A stretch of 64,000 nt of DNA, from contig NZ_JRGK01000269.1 of assembly GCF_000764645.1 (NCBI RefSeq), positions 38,398 to 102,397 on the forward strand, given 5' to 3'. Source of the stretch: Aeromonas finlandensis (GTDB lineage: Bacteria > Pseudomonadota > Gammaproteobacteria > Enterobacterales > Aeromonadaceae). The translations under genes and the position numbers were made by a program. The notes below the pieces were generated by a model. It saw nothing but the letters and a program-made list of their open reading frames with translations, had not been told where the DNA came from and made no database searches. This document shows, piece after piece, positions 34,563-44,364 of the stretch (its first letter is position 1; every line of letters starts with the position of its first letter).

Positions 34563-35453
34563 TTAGTGGGTTCGCTCGATGATGTAATCGGCAAACGCTT
34601 CCAGAATGTCGGTATTGTAGGGCAGGGATTGCAGGGCTGTTAAGGCTTTACCGTGCAGTTCGCGAGCCAGCTCACGGGCGTGTTCGAGTCCGAGCAGGGC
34701 CGGATAGGTACTTTTCTCCAGTGCCAGGTCGGAGCCCTGCGGTTTGCCCAGGGTTGCGGTATCGCCCGTGATGTCGAGGATGTCATCCTGCACCTGGAAG
34801 GCGAGCCCGATGGCGGAGGCGTACGTTTGCAACGCAGCCAGCGTGGCTTCATCGATATCGACTTTACAGAGGGCACCGAGCGCTACGGCGCACTCAATCA
34901 GCGCGCCAGTCTTGTGGCGGTGTACCTGCTCCAGCTCGGCCAGCGAGATTTGGCGCCCTTCGGCCTGCAGATCCAGCGCCTGACCGCCACACATACCCAG
35001 ATAGCCGGAGGCGCGGGCGAGGGTGCTCAGCATCCGCACCCGGTTGGCCATCAGTGTATCGGGCATAGGGTGGTCAGCCAGAATGGAGAACGCCAGGGTC
35101 TGCAGCGCATCACCGGCCAAAATGGCAGTACCTTCATCAAATGCCTTGTGAACGGTTGGCTGACCACGACGCAGGTCGTCGTTATCCATGGCGGGCAGGT
35201 CATCGTGCAGCAGGGAGTATGCGTGGATGCACTCCACGGCGGCAGCGGGGCCATCCAGCAGGTCGCTTTTTACCCCCAGCATTTCACCGACGGCATAGAC
35301 CAGGAAGGGGCGCACCCGCTTGCCACCCAGCAGCAGGCCATATTTCATGGCATCGCGCAGACGCGGTGCCATGGCGGGCAAGGATGCAAGTTGTGCTGAC
35401 AGTGCCTCGTCAATACGTTGACGATGCAGACGGGAAAAATGGTCCAGCGCCAC
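34563..35453 (-). CDS. ispA: Farnesyl diphosphate synthase
   Basis: IspA condenses IPP and DMAPP to geranyl and farnesyl diphosphate. The 296-residue protein contains both aspartate-rich motifs, LLHDDLPAMDNDDLRRG around residues 83-99 and FQVQDDILDITGD around 220-232, plus GGKRVRPFLVY. The start is a GTG at 35453, immediately after the xseB stop codon (TGA then GTG), so translation is coupled. Length matches E. coli IspA (299). Confidence 0.96.
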   Translation of the reverse strand: MALDHFSRLHRQRIDEALSAQLASLPAMAPRLRDAMKYGLLLGGKRVRPFLVYAVGEMLGVKSDLLDGPAAAVECIHAYSLLHDDLPAMDNDDLRRGQPTVHKAFDEGTAILAGDALQTLAFSILADHPMPDTLMANRVRMLSTLARASGYLGMCGGQALDLQAEGRQISLAELEQVHRHKTGALIECAVALGALCKVDIDEATLAALQTYASAIGLAFQVQDDILDITGDTATLGKPQGSDLALEKSTYPALLGLEHARELARELHGKALTALQSLPYNTDILEAFADYIIERTH

Positions 35454-35705
35454 TCACTCTTCTCCTTGTTCTGGCTGGAAAGGGGCAAGCTGATCACTGC
35501 CATCGGCTTGACTGAGCAGGATCTGGATCTTCTGTTCAGCCAGCTCCAGCTTCTGCTGACCGGCCCGTACCAGATGAACGCCTTGCTCGAACTGCTTGAG
35601 CGCCTCTTCCAGGGGGAGGGAACCTTGTTCCAGTTGATGAACGATGGTTTCCAGCTCTTCCAGAGTGGCATCAAAACTCATACGGTCGATTTTCTTACTG
35701 GCCAT
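35454..35705 (-). CDS. xseB: Exodeoxyribonuclease VII small subunit
   Basis: XseB binds as multiple copies to XseA to form the single-strand exonuclease VII. The 83-residue helical protein reads FDATLEELETIVHQLEQGSLPLEEALKQFEQG, the family signature. I choose the ATG at 35705 (MASKKIDRMS), which has GAGG six bases upstream; an ATG two codons earlier abuts the GAGG too closely. It heads the xseB-ispA-dxs operon. xseA is not in the window, as usual. Confidence 0.94.
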   Translation of the reverse strand: MASKKIDRMSFDATLEELETIVHQLEQGSLPLEEALKQFEQGVHLVRAGQQKLELAEQKIQILLSQADGSDQLAPFQPEQGEE

Positions 35706-35916
35706 GTCCATCCTCGGGGATTGAAAAAAACGGCTTATATTAACATCGACCGCCCATCGGGGGGAGGCAGAAAAACAGCGGCCTCTCAAACTCCCGATAA
35801 ATTGGTCGATAATGAGACATCATTCTGAGTGGATGGACGCTTGCCGCTTGGGTAGCAATAGCAGAAAATTCAACAAACTATGACTATGTATAAGAACCGG
35901 TGACAGGAGTAGGGAC

Positions 35917-36675
35917 GTGGATCTAGGCAGTCTGATAGGGATAGTGCTGGGGTTCGGAGTGGTGGTTTATGGCATGTTGCTGGGCGGCCCCATGAGCATG
36001 TACGTGGATATGCCCTCCGTCTATATCACCATTTTGGGGTCTATCTTCATCGCCATGATGAAATTTAACCTGGGGCAGTTCCTGATGGCATTCAAGGTGG
36101 CGGGTAAAGCCTTTATGTATAAGGGTGACAAGCTCGACGATCTGATTGCCAAAGCGGTTGAACTGGCTGACGCGGCTCGTAAAGGGGGGTTTCTGGCACT
36201 GGAGGCGGCAGAGATCCCCAATCCTTTCATGAAAAAAGGGATCGATATGCTGGTGGATGGTCACGATGCCAATGTGGTGCGTGCCGTGCTGGAGAAAGAT
36301 ATCGAGTTGACCGCCGAGCGACATGTCATCGCCATCAAGGTATTTCGCTCGCTCGGAGATCTGGGCCCGGCCATGGGGATGATAGGTACGCTGGTTGGAC
36401 TGGTGGCCATGCTGGCCAACATGAGTGACCCCAAGTCTATCGGTCCTGCCATGGCAGTGGCATTGCTGACAACGTTGTATGGCGCTATTGAGGCCAACAT
36501 GATCGCCATCCCCATCGCCGACAAGCTGGAACTGCGCAGTGGTGAGGAGCGACTTAGCCGCACGCTGATCCTCGATGCCATTATGGGGATTCAGGATGGC
36601 CAGAACCCGCGGGTGATCCAGTCCATGCTGCAGAACTATCTGAATCAGTCCAAACGCAGTACCGGCGCCGAATAG
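35917..36675 (+). CDS. pomA: Sodium-driven flagellar motor stator protein PomA
   Basis: PomA is the MotA-type subunit of the Na+-driven stator that powers the polar flagellum. The 252-residue protein has four transmembrane helices and a cytoplasmic loop. It closely follows Vibrio PomA: MDLGSLIGIVLGFGVVVYGM, DAARKGGFLALEAAEI, KGIDMLVDGHDANVVRAVL, and the C-terminal AMGMIGTLVGLVAMLANM with AMAVALLTTLYGA. The start is GTG at 35917. It is followed eight bases later by pomB. Confidence 0.95.
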   Translation: MDLGSLIGIVLGFGVVVYGMLLGGPMSMYVDMPSVYITILGSIFIAMMKFNLGQFLMAFKVAGKAFMYKGDKLDDLIAKAVELADAARKGGFLALEAAEIPNPFMKKGIDMLVDGHDANVVRAVLEKDIELTAERHVIAIKVFRSLGDLGPAMGMIGTLVGLVAMLANMSDPKSIGPAMAVALLTTLYGAIEANMIAIPIADKLELRSGEERLSRTLILDAIMGIQDGQNPRVIQSMLQNYLNQSKRSTGAE

Positions 36676-36683
36676 GGGGCACT

Positions 36684-37568
36684 ATGTCCGATTGCAAATG
36701 CCCGCCGCCGGGTCTTCCCGGTTACATGGGTACTTTCGCTGATTTGATGTCGTTGTTGATGTGCTTTTTCGTTTTGCTGCTCTCCTTTGCCGAGATGGAT
36801 GTGCAGAAGTTCAAGCAGATCGCTGGCTCCATGGACAAGGCGTTCGGAGTGCAGAATATTCTGGAGGTGAAGGATATTCCCAAGGGAACCTCGGTGATTG
36901 CCCAGGAGTTCCGGCCTGGTCGGCCTGAACCCACCCCGATTGATACCGTGATGCAGCAGACTATCGATATGACCCAGACCGAGCTGGAATTTCTGCCCGG
37001 CGAGTCGGATCAGGCGGGCGGGCAGGACAAGACGGACGGCAAACAGACGGGGGGTGATACCGCTCAGGATGCGCAGCAGCAGTCCAGTGAGCTCGCCAAG
37101 ACGCTTGCCGAGCAGATGAAAGAGCAGATCAAGGATGGCGCCATCGAGATCGAGGCGTTGGGACAGCAGATCATTATCCGGATCAGGGAAAAAGCGTCGT
37201 TCCCTGCCGGTTCGGCGTTTCTGCAGCCCCAGTTCTGGCCGGTGATTCGCAAGGTCGCGGCTCTGCTCAACGATGTGCCGGGTGAAATTACCATTTCCGG
37301 CCACACCGATAATATTGCCACTCATGATGAACTGTTTCAGTCCAATTGGGAGCTGTCTACCCAGCGAGCGGTAGCGGTCGCTCACCAGATGATCATGGTC
37401 CCGGGCTTTGACCAGGGCAGGCTGGTGGTCCAGGGGATGGCAGACTCCCAACCATTGGTGCCCAACACTACCCCGGAAAATCGCCGGATGAATCGGCGGG
37501 TGGAGATCTCCATCATGCAGGGAAAACCGACAGTCTCGGCACCGATCTCGGTTCCGGAAGTGAAGTAA
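36684..37568 (+). CDS. pomB: Sodium-driven flagellar motor stator protein PomB (MotB family)
   Basis: This 294-residue stator subunit has a single N-terminal transmembrane helix containing the ion-carrying aspartate (Asp 20 in GTFADLMSLLMCFFVLLLSF), a plug and linker region rich in Gln, Lys and Asp (about 90-160), and a C-terminal OmpA-like peptidoglycan-binding domain with TISGHTDN and NRRMNRRVEI. The helix sequence and the context with PomA support Na+ specificity. Aeromonads often have a second pomAB set elsewhere. Transcription starts upstream of pomA and ends at the hairpin at 37666. Confidence 0.94.
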   Translation: MSDCKCPPPGLPGYMGTFADLMSLLMCFFVLLLSFAEMDVQKFKQIAGSMDKAFGVQNILEVKDIPKGTSVIAQEFRPGRPEPTPIDTVMQQTIDMTQTELEFLPGESDQAGGQDKTDGKQTGGDTAQDAQQQSSELAKTLAEQMKEQIKDGAIEIEALGQQIIIRIREKASFPAGSAFLQPQFWPVIRKVAALLNDVPGEITISGHTDNIATHDELFQSNWELSTQRAVAVAHQMIMVPGFDQGRLVVQGMADSQPLVPNTTPENRRMNRRVEISIMQGKPTVSAPISVPEVK

Positions 37569-37665
37569 GAATTTATCAGGGTGAGTGATAAAGCGGGATC
37601 TGCATCAGGGGGCTGACATGGATTTTGTGTTGGCTTCATATTAAGATGCCTCATCCGAACCGATT

Positions 37666-37704
37666 GCTGCGGCCTCCTTGCAGATAGCCGCAGCTTCTAT
37701 TTTC
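37666..37704 (+). terminator. Terminator between pomB and greA
   Basis: GCTGCGGC (37666-37673), 13-base loop, GCCGCAGC (37687-37694), followed by TTCTATTTTC. It ends pomAB 20 bases before greA. Confidence 0.65.
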
Positions 37705-37724
37705 AAGCAACCCAGGTTTCGACT

Positions 37725-38201
37725 ATGAATCATACTCCGATGACTGTTCGCGGCGCTGAGAAGCTGCGCGAAGAGCTCGATTATCTCAAGAGCGAGCTTC
37801 GTCCCCAGATTATCGAAGCGATTGCCGATGCCCGTGAGCACGGCGATCTGAAGGAAAACGCCGAATACCATGCTGCCCGCGAGCAGCAGGGGTTCTGTGA
37901 AGGTCGCATTCAGGAGATTGAAGCCAAGCTCTCCAATGCGCAGGTGATCGATGTCACCAAGATGACCAACAACGGCCGCGTTATTTTTGGCGCGACGGTG
38001 ACTCTGCTCAAGAGCGAGACAGAGGAAGAGGTGATCTACCGCATTGTGGGTGACGATGAGGCTGATATCAAACAGAACCTCATCTCCGTCAACTCACCGA
38101 TTGCCCGAGCCCTGATTGGCAAGGAAGTGGACGATGTGGCTATCGTCAAGACGCCTGCTGGCGATGTGGAATACGAAGTGCTGGAAGTCGCTTATATCTA
38201 A
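37725..38201 (+). CDS. greA: Transcription elongation factor GreA
   Basis: GreA rescues backtracked RNA polymerase by stimulating transcript cleavage. The 158-residue protein has the N-terminal coiled coil with the catalytic acidic tip ([22 protein letters not shown]) and the C-terminal FKBP-like domain with [17 protein letters not shown]. Length equals E. coli GreA (158). In E. coli greA lies next to the yhbY-rlmE-ftsH block, and the same neighbourhood is kept here with one extra gene (38278-38859). Confidence 0.97.
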   Translation: MNHTPMTVRGAEKLREELDYLKSELRPQIIEAIADAREHGDLKENAEYHAAREQQGFCEGRIQEIEAKLSNAQVIDVTKMTNNGRVIFGATVTLLKSETEEEVIYRIVGDDEADIKQNLISVNSPIARALIGKEVDDVAIVKTPAGDVEYEVLEVAYI

Positions 38202-38222
38202 GCGAATGCCATGCATGATGAC

Positions 38223-38246
38223 ACAGGGGGGCTCGCGCTCCCCTGT
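38223..38246. terminator. Bidirectional terminator of greA and the convergent gene
   Basis: ACAGGGG (38223-38229), 10-base interior, CCCCTGT (38240-38246), then TTGTCTTTG. Confidence 0.6.
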
Positions 38247-38277
38247 TTGTCTTTGTTGGTATCACTACTGATAACGA

Positions 38278-38859
38278 TCAGGAGAGATAAGCCTCGGTAA
38301 AGGCGTCCTGATGACGCTGGAACAACCAGTGGCGCAGTCGTTCGATGTTGCTCTCGCTCATCTGAAAGCTCAGCGCCCAAGTGGCATGGTCGGCAGTGAC
38401 CTTGATGCGCCTGACCAGTCGACCCTGCAGTGGAAGAGGGATCTCTTGCTCGATGCAGAGCTCACCGTTGATGGGGGTATCGGCCACCATGTCGGTTGGC
38501 AAATTTTCCACGATGATGCCGTTGAGGGAGAGGCTAAGAACCTGAAACAGGCCCAGTTCGCTACAAAGCTTGGCTTTTTGCGTGAGGCGCCAGGCGCGAG
38601 GTTGCGCAAACCCCAGCTCCCTGATGATAGGTGCAGACAGACGGGGCTCGACAAAGCCGGCTTCCCCTTGTGTAAACGTCAGAGGAAAACGTAGCTGATG
38701 GCCTGCGAAGCGGGCTTCGAGTACAAGGTGTTCGGCTTTTTGCAGCAAGCCAAGCATGGGGGCGTCGAGGTGACCACTCAGAACAGGGGTGTCCTGATTG
38801 CTCCCCAAGTCCCGCAGCATGGCCAGCTCATCGTCGGTCAGAATTAGATGGTGAGCCAT
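38278..38859 (-). CDS. PilZ-like domain protein, function unknown
   Basis: This 193-residue cytoplasmic protein starts MAHHLILTDDELAMLRDLG. The C-terminal half contains VLSLSLNGIIVENLP, which fits the second c-di-GMP-contact motif of PilZ domains ([DN]xSxxG) only loosely, followed by beta-rich sequence (LPLQGRLVRRIKVTADHATWALSFQM) and a final helix. No clear RxxxR motif precedes it, so if it is a PilZ fold it may not bind c-di-GMP. It lies between greA and yhbY, convergent with greA. Function cannot be assigned. Confidence 0.6.
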   Translation of the reverse strand: MAHHLILTDDELAMLRDLGSNQDTPVLSGHLDAPMLGLLQKAEHLVLEARFAGHQLRFPLTFTQGEAGFVEPRLSAPIIRELGFAQPRAWRLTQKAKLCSELGLFQVLSLSLNGIIVENLPTDMVADTPINGELCIEQEIPLPLQGRLVRRIKVTADHATWALSFQMSESNIERLRHWLFQRHQDAFTEAYLS

Positions 38860-38937
38860 AATGCGTGTCCGGAAGTATTCATCGCAGGTTAAGGGCTTTG
38901 CGACTACTTTGGCAAGCGACTCGGGAAGAAGTGGAAT

Positions 38938-38962
38938 AAGGAAAGAGCGATGCTCTTTCCTT
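38938..38962 (-). terminator. Terminator of yhbY
   Basis: AAGGAAAGAGC (38938-38948), loop GAT, GCTCTTTCCTT (38952-38962). It starts immediately after the yhbY stop codon. On the minus strand it ends with TTATTCC. Confidence 0.65.
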
Positions 38963-39259
38963 TTACTTGCGGGGCAGCTGGATTTTGGGTTCGTTGGCTT
39001 GACGATAAATGGTCAGCACATGGCCCATGCTTTGTACCTTGATTGAACCGGTTTCACGGACGATAGCATCCATAACCAGTTGTTTCATTTCGCGATCTTC
39101 AGAGGCAACCTTAACCTTGATCAGCTCGTGATGGTTCAGTGCCAGATCGATCTCGGCCAGTACACCTTCGGTCAGACCATGCTGACCCAGCAGGACGACA
39201 GGCTTGAGGCTATGGGCAAGGCCCTTGAGGTACTGTTTCTGTTTATTGTTGAGAATCAT
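38963..39259 (-). CDS. yhbY: CRM-domain RNA-binding protein YhbY
   Basis: This 98-residue CRS1-YhbY (CRM) domain protein associates with pre-50S ribosomal subunits. Signatures are NNKQKQYLKGLAHSLKPVV, the GLTEGVLAEIDLALNHHELIKVKV core with the GxxG loop region, and GHVLTIYRQ. It is divergent from rlmE, with 97 bases between the starts, exactly the E. coli arrangement. Confidence 0.95.
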   Translation of the reverse strand: MILNNKQKQYLKGLAHSLKPVVLLGQHGLTEGVLAEIDLALNHHELIKVKVASEDREMKQLVMDAIVRETGSIKVQSMGHVLTIYRQANEPKIQLPRK

Positions 39260-39356
39260 CGCAATTTCTTCATAAGTCAGGGTTGAAAGGGGCGTATTCT
39301 ACCCCCACTTAGCCCTTAATACTAATAACCCTTGTGGTTTTTTAAAGTCGATTATC

Positions 39357-39986
39357 ATGACCCAGAAAAAACGTTCCCCCAGTTCAACTCGCTGGTTAAA
39401 AGAACATTTCGACGATCAATACGTCAAAAAAGCCCAGAAAATGGGCCTGCGTTCTCGTGCTGTTTTCAAGATTGACGAGATCCAGGGCAAGGATCGCTTG
39501 CTGAAAAACGGCATGACCGTCGTGGATTTGGGGGCAGCCCCCGGTGGCTGGTCCCAGTTCGCGGTTGAACAGGTTGGTGACTCGGGTCGCGTCATCGCAT
39601 GTGACATTTTGCCAATGGATCCCATTGCTGGTGTCGATTTCCTGCAAGGGGACTTTCGGGAGGAAACTGTGCTCGGCGCCTTGCTGGAGCGAGTGGGTCC
39701 CGACAAGGTCGATGTCGTGATGTCTGATATGGCGCCCAACATGAGCGGTACCCAGCAGGTGGATCAGGCTCGCGCCATGTATCTGGTCGAGCTGGCTCTG
39801 GACATGTGCAATCAGGTATTGCGCAGTGACGGCAGTTTCGTGGTGAAGGTGTTTCAGGGAGAGGGGTTTGATGCCTATCTCAATGAAATTCGTAAACTTT
39901 TCTCCGCTGTCAAAATTCGTAAACCAGACTCATCCCGCGCCAGATCTCGGGAAGTCTACATTGTGGCTACCGGTTTTAAACTGTAG
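39357..39986 (+). CDS. rlmE: 23S rRNA 2'-O-methyltransferase (U2552)
   Basis: RlmE (FtsJ/RrmJ) methylates U2552 in the A-loop of 23S rRNA during late 50S assembly. The 209-residue protein has the SAM site [13 protein letters not shown] and the catalytic K-D-K-E set, visible in [24 protein letters not shown] and SREVYIVA. It is divergent from yhbY and upstream of ftsH, the conserved order. Length equals E. coli RlmE (209). Confidence 0.97.
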   Translation: MTQKKRSPSSTRWLKEHFDDQYVKKAQKMGLRSRAVFKIDEIQGKDRLLKNGMTVVDLGAAPGGWSQFAVEQVGDSGRVIACDILPMDPIAGVDFLQGDFREETVLGALLERVGPDKVDVVMSDMAPNMSGTQQVDQARAMYLVELALDMCNQVLRSDGSFVVKVFQGEGFDAYLNEIRKLFSAVKIRKPDSSRARSREVYIVATGFKL

Positions 39987-40031
39987 TACCCTAACCTTCA
40001 TCGTTAACTGTCAGTCTGCGAGGTTACTGAT

Positions 40032-41978
40032 TTGAGTGACATGGCGAAAAACTTAATCCTGTGGCTGGTCATCGCCGTCGTTTTGATGTCGGTGTTCAAT
40101 AGCTTCAGCCCCAGCGATACCACCAGTCGCCAGCTGGACTATTCCAGCTTCGTTAAAGAGGTGACCCAAGAGCAGATCCGTGAAGTACGGATGGACGGTA
40201 AGGTCATTAATGGCGTCAAGCGTACTGGTGAACGATTCACTACCATCATCCCTGCGCCGGATCCCCAGCTGCTCAACGACATGCTCAATCACAATGTCAA
40301 AGTGATGGGTGAGAAGCCGGAAGAGCCGTCTCTGCTGACCTCTATCTTCATCTCTTGGTTCCCGATGCTGCTGCTGATCGGTGTCTGGGTCTTCTTCATG
40401 CGTCAGATGCAGGGCGGCGGTGGCAAAGGTGCCATGTCGTTTGGCAAGAGCAAGGCTCGCCTGATGAGTGAAGATCAGATCAAGACCACCTTTGCTGATG
40501 TTGCAGGTTGCGATGAAGCCAAGGATGAGGTGAAGGAGCTGGTCGACTATCTGCGCGATCCGAGCAAGTTCCAGAAACTGGGTGGCAAGATCCCGACCGG
40601 TGTGCTGCTGGTCGGTCCTCCTGGTACCGGTAAGACCCTGCTGGCCAAGGCCATTGCAGGCGAGGCCAAGGTGCCGTTCTTCACCATCTCCGGTTCCGAT
40701 TTCGTGGAGATGTTCGTCGGTGTCGGTGCCTCTCGGGTACGTGACATGTTCGAACAGGCCAAAAAATCCTCCCCCTGCATCATCTTCATCGATGAAATTG
40801 ATGCGGTCGGTCGCCAGCGTGGCGCCGGTCTGGGCGGCGGTCACGATGAGCGTGAGCAGACTCTTAACCAGATGCTGGTCGAGATGGATGGTTTCGAAGG
40901 CAATGAAGGCATCATCGTCATTGCTGCCACCAACCGTCCTGACGTACTGGATCCGGCTCTGCTGCGTCCGGGCCGTTTCGACCGTCAGGTTGTTGTCGGT
41001 CTGCCGGATGTCCGTGGTCGCGAGCAGATCCTGAAAGTGCACATGCGCAAAGTTCCGTTGGCGGATGACGTCAATCCGGCGCTGATTGCCCGTGGTACTC
41101 CCGGTTTCTCCGGTGCTGACTTGGCCAACCTGGTCAACGAAGCGGCCCTCTTCTCTGCTCGTGAGAGCCGCCGTGTGGTCTCCATGGCCGAGTTCGAGAA
41201 GGCCAAGGACAAGATCATGATGGGTGCCGAACGTCGCTCCATGGTGATGAAAGAGTCCGAGAAAGAGATGACTGCCTATCACGAAGCCGGTCACGCCATC
41301 ATTGGCCGTCTGGTTCCGGATCATGACCCGGTTTACAAGGTCTCCATCATTCCGCGCGGTCGTGCGCTGGGTGTGACCATGTATCTGCCGGAGCAGGATC
41401 GCTGGAGCCACTCCAAGCAGCATCTGGAGTCAATGATCTCCAGCCTGTATGGCGGTCGTCTGGCAGAAGAGCTGATCTACGGTGCCGAGAAAGTCTCTAC
41501 CGGTGCTTCCAACGACATCGAGCGGGCAACAGACATTGCACGCAAGATGGTGACCCAGTGGGGTATGTCCGAGCGTCTCGGCCCAATGCTCTATGCGGAA
41601 GAAGATGGCGAGGTGTTCCTCGGTCGCAGCATGGCCAAGGCCAAGCACATGTCCGACGATACCGCTCGCGTCATCGATGCCGAGGTCAAGCAGGTTATCG
41701 ATCGCAACTACGCCCGTTCCAAGCAGATCCTGCTGGATAACATGGACGTGTTGCACAGCATGAAAGATGCGCTGATGAAGTACGAGACCATCGACGCCAA
41801 ACAGATTGATGATCTGATGGCGCGTCGCGAGGTACGTGCTCCCAGCAACTGGCATGACGAGCACGGTGATACCCCGCAAGGCGGTTCCACCGTGGCTGCT
41901 GAGGTCAAACCGGCCGATGAGGCTGCACCGGTGGCGGATGTCACTATTGACAAAGCCAACGACGCTCCGGCCAAATAA
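40032..41978 (+). CDS. ftsH: ATP-dependent zinc metalloprotease FtsH
   Basis: FtsH is the essential membrane-anchored AAA+ protease that controls LpxC, sigma-32 and damaged membrane proteins. It has two N-terminal transmembrane helices flanking a periplasmic domain ([16 protein letters not shown] and [19 protein letters not shown]). Also present are Walker A GPPGTGKT, Walker [13 protein letters not shown], the SRH segment [11 protein letters not shown] and the zinc site HEAGH. The TTG start at 40032 has GCGAGG eight bases upstream; the ATG at 40041 is the alternative. It is 648 residues with a variable acidic tail. The terminator follows 13 bases later. Confidence 0.98.
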   Translation: MSDMAKNLILWLVIAVVLMSVFNSFSPSDTTSRQLDYSSFVKEVTQEQIREVRMDGKVINGVKRTGERFTTIIPAPDPQLLNDMLNHNVKVMGEKPEEPSLLTSIFISWFPMLLLIGVWVFFMRQMQGGGGKGAMSFGKSKARLMSEDQIKTTFADVAGCDEAKDEVKELVDYLRDPSKFQKLGGKIPTGVLLVGPPGTGKTLLAKAIAGEAKVPFFTISGSDFVEMFVGVGASRVRDMFEQAKKSSPCIIFIDEIDAVGRQRGAGLGGGHDEREQTLNQMLVEMDGFEGNEGIIVIAATNRPDVLDPALLRPGRFDRQVVVGLPDVRGREQILKVHMRKVPLADDVNPALIARGTPGFSGADLANLVNEAALFSARESRRVVSMAEFEKAKDKIMMGAERRSMVMKESEKEMTAYHEAGHAIIGRLVPDHDPVYKVSIIPRGRALGVTMYLPEQDRWSHSKQHLESMISSLYGGRLAEELIYGAEKVSTGASNDIERATDIARKMVTQWGMSERLGPMLYAEEDGEVFLGRSMAKAKHMSDDTARVIDAEVKQVIDRNYARSKQILLDNMDVLHSMKDALMKYETIDAKQIDDLMARREVRAPSNWHDEHGDTPQGGSTVAAEVKPADEAAPVADVTIDKANDAPAK

Positions 41979-41990
41979 TCGTAACTCTCC

Positions 41991-42019
41991 AAACCCCGGG
42001 CTTGCCCGGGGTTTTTCTT
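41991..42019 (+). terminator. Terminator of ftsH
   Basis: AAACCCCGGG (41991-42000), loop CTTG, CCCGGGGTTT (42005-42014), then TTCTTT. It sits just upstream of folP, which therefore needs readthrough or a promoter inside ftsH. Confidence 0.8.
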
Positions 42020-42037
42020 TATCAGATGGACGTGAAA

Positions 42038-42883
42038 ATGCAGTTAACCAGCAAGGGGCTCAGCCTCTCCCTCGATCGTCCCCATGTGATGGGGATCCTC
42101 AATGTAACGCCCGACTCCTTCTCCGATGGCGGCAATTTCAATCAGTTTGAACGGGCAATGGCCCATGCGCGGCAGATGGTCTCTGACGGTGCGACCCTCA
42201 TCGACATCGGTGGTGAGTCAACCCGCCCTGGTGCGCCCGATGTGAGCGAGCAGGAGGAGCTGGACAGGGTCATTCCTGTCGTAGAGCAGATGGTCCGTGA
42301 GCTGGATGTGATGATCTCCCTCGATACCTCCAAGGCGGTGGTGATGCGGGAGGGTTGCAAGGCCGGTGCCCATCTGATCAACGATGTGCGGGCGTTGCAA
42401 GAGCCAGGAGCACTTCAGGCGGCGGCCGAGGCCGCTGTCCCGGTTTGTCTGATGCATATGCAGGGGCAGCCGAGAACCATGCAGGTCGAGCCCCACTATG
42501 ACGATCTGGTCGGGGAGGTGCGCGCCTTTTTTGAGGAACGCATTGCTGCTTGTCTAGCGGCCGGTATCAAGCGCGAAGCTCTGTTGCTGGATCCGGGATA
42601 CGGCTTCGGCAAGACCCTTGCTCACAACTATCAACTATTGGCGGCTCAAAAGGAACTGATGGATTATGGCTTGCCGCTATTGGTGGGGATGTCGCGAAAG
42701 TCTATGATAGGCAACTTGCTGGGCCGTCCGGTTGATGAGCGTCTGGCGGGCAGTCTGTCATGCGCCCTTATCGGCATGCAGCATGGTGCCCGCATCATCA
42801 GGGTACATGATGTGCGGGAGACCATGGACGCATTGCGCGTCGGCTGGCAGGTAATGACGGGACAAGATTTTATTTCCAGATAA
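42038..42883 (+). CDS. folP: Dihydropteroate synthase
   Basis: FolP joins p-aminobenzoate to the pterin diphosphate and is the sulfonamide target. The 281-residue TIM-barrel protein has MGILNVTPDSFSDGG, DIGGESTRPGAPDVS, DVRALQEPGAL and GMSRKSMIG, all substrate-binding motifs. I start at the ATG at 42038 (GGA seven bases upstream); an in-frame ATG at 42026 lacks a ribosome binding site and abuts the ftsH terminator. No resistance-type insertion near the sulfonamide pocket is evident. glmM follows 15 bases later. Confidence 0.97.
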   Translation: MQLTSKGLSLSLDRPHVMGILNVTPDSFSDGGNFNQFERAMAHARQMVSDGATLIDIGGESTRPGAPDVSEQEELDRVIPVVEQMVRELDVMISLDTSKAVVMREGCKAGAHLINDVRALQEPGALQAAAEAAVPVCLMHMQGQPRTMQVEPHYDDLVGEVRAFFEERIAACLAAGIKREALLLDPGYGFGKTLAHNYQLLAAQKELMDYGLPLLVGMSRKSMIGNLLGRPVDERLAGSLSCALIGMQHGARIIRVHDVRETMDALRVGWQVMTGQDFISR

Positions 42884-42898
42884 TAAAGAGAACAGACA

Positions 42899-44233
42899 AT
42901 GGCAAGAAAGTATTTCGGTACCGATGGTGTGCGCGGCAAGGTTGGCGAATACCCGATCACCCCTGATTTCGTGATGAAATTGGGTTGGGCTGCCGGCAAG
43001 GTGCTCTCCAAGAAGGGCACCAAAAAGGTGCTGATTGGCAAAGATACCCGCATCTCTGGCTATATGCTGGAGTCTGCACTGGAAGCGGGACTCTCCGCTG
43101 CAGGCCTCAAAGCCATTCTGATGGGACCCATGCCCACTCCGGCGGTTGCCTACCTGACTCGCACCTTCCGTGCCGAAGCCGGTATCGTCATCAGTGCTTC
43201 CCACAACCCCTTCTATGACAACGGCATCAAGTTCTTCTCCGCAGATGGCACCAAGCTGCCTGATGATGTCGAGATGGCTATCGAAGCCGAGCTGGATCAC
43301 GAGCTCAAGTGCGTTGAGTCTGCCGAACTTGGCAAAGCGGTGCGCATTGATGATGCAGCTGGCCGTTATATCGAATTCTGCAAGAGCACCTTCCCCTCCT
43401 ACATGAATCTGGATGGGGTGAAAATGGTGGTCGACTGTGGCCATGGTGCCACTTATCACATTGCGCCGTCGGTTTTCCGTGAACTGGGCGCTGACGTGAT
43501 CACCATGGGCTGTGCCCCGGATGGCCTCAACATCAACGATGGTGTCGGTTCGACTGCGCCTGAAGCGCTGGTTGCCAAGGTGCTGGAGTGCAAGGCCGAT
43601 CTGGGGGTTGCTTTTGATGGTGACGGCGACCGTCTGATCATGGTCGACCATACCGGCTATCTCATCGACGGTGATGAAGTGCTCTATATCATTGCCCGCG
43701 ATGCCTTGCGCAATGGTCGCCTCAAAGGTGGCGTAGTCGGCACTCTGATGGCCAACATGGGTCTGGAGCTGGCGCTGCAGACCCTGGGCATTCCGTTTGC
43801 ACGTGCCAAGGTGGGTGACCGCTATGTGCTGGAGATGATGGAAGAGAAGGGCTGGCGCATCGGTGGCGAGAACTCCGGCCACATTATCTGTCTGGATCAG
43901 ACCACCACAGGTGATGGCATCGTGGCCGCCTTGCAGGTGCTGACTGCCATGCGCAGTGCCGAGATGCCGCTGGCCAAGCTGCGCTCCGGCATGAGCAAGT
44001 TCCCGCAGGTGCTGGTGAATGTTCGCTTTGCCGAAGGCAAGGATCCGCTGGCGGCTGATGCTGTCATGGCTGAGGTGGCCAAGGTGGAACAGGAGTTGGC
44101 TGGTCGTGGCCGCGTTCTGTTGCGCAAATCCGGTACCGAACCGCTGATCCGGGTCATGGTCGAAGGTGAGCATGAGCAGCAGGTGCGTGACATGGCTCAG
44201 CGCATCGCCAAACAGGTTGAATCGGCGTTTTAA
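42899..44233 (+). CDS. glmM: Phosphoglucosamine mutase
   Basis: GlmM isomerises glucosamine 6-phosphate to glucosamine 1-phosphate for UDP-GlcNAc, peptidoglycan and LPS synthesis. The 444-residue protein has the active-site phosphoserine in [15 protein letters not shown] (Ser about 101), the Mg-binding loop FDGDGDR, the sugar-binding GGENSGH and the phosphate-binding [15 protein letters not shown]. Length is close to E. coli GlmM (445). The order ftsH-folP-glmM is conserved; a hairpin terminator follows. Confidence 0.98.
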   Translation: MARKYFGTDGVRGKVGEYPITPDFVMKLGWAAGKVLSKKGTKKVLIGKDTRISGYMLESALEAGLSAAGLKAILMGPMPTPAVAYLTRTFRAEAGIVISASHNPFYDNGIKFFSADGTKLPDDVEMAIEAELDHELKCVESAELGKAVRIDDAAGRYIEFCKSTFPSYMNLDGVKMVVDCGHGATYHIAPSVFRELGADVITMGCAPDGLNINDGVGSTAPEALVAKVLECKADLGVAFDGDGDRLIMVDHTGYLIDGDEVLYIIARDALRNGRLKGGVVGTLMANMGLELALQTLGIPFARAKVGDRYVLEMMEEKGWRIGGENSGHIICLDQTTTGDGIVAALQVLTAMRSAEMPLAKLRSGMSKFPQVLVNVRFAEGKDPLAADAVMAEVAKVEQELAGRGRVLLRKSGTEPLIRVMVEGEHEQQVRDMAQRIAKQVESAF

Positions 44234-44236
44234 TGA

Positions 44237-44270
44237 ACAACCAGGGCGGCTTTTTAGCCGCCCTGGTTGT
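44237..44270 (+). terminator. Hairpin terminator of glmM
   Basis: ACAACCAGGGCGGC (44237-44250), loop TTTTTA, GCCGCCCTGGTTGT (44257-44270). It is very stable but followed by ATCTTG instead of a T-run. Confidence 0.65.
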
Positions 44271-44364
44271 ATCTTGTTCAAACGATTCAAAAATTTAAAA
44301 ATAGCACTTGTCAGCTGAGCATCCTCTGGATATTATCAGCCCCGCTTTCGCAAGGGAGTTGCCG

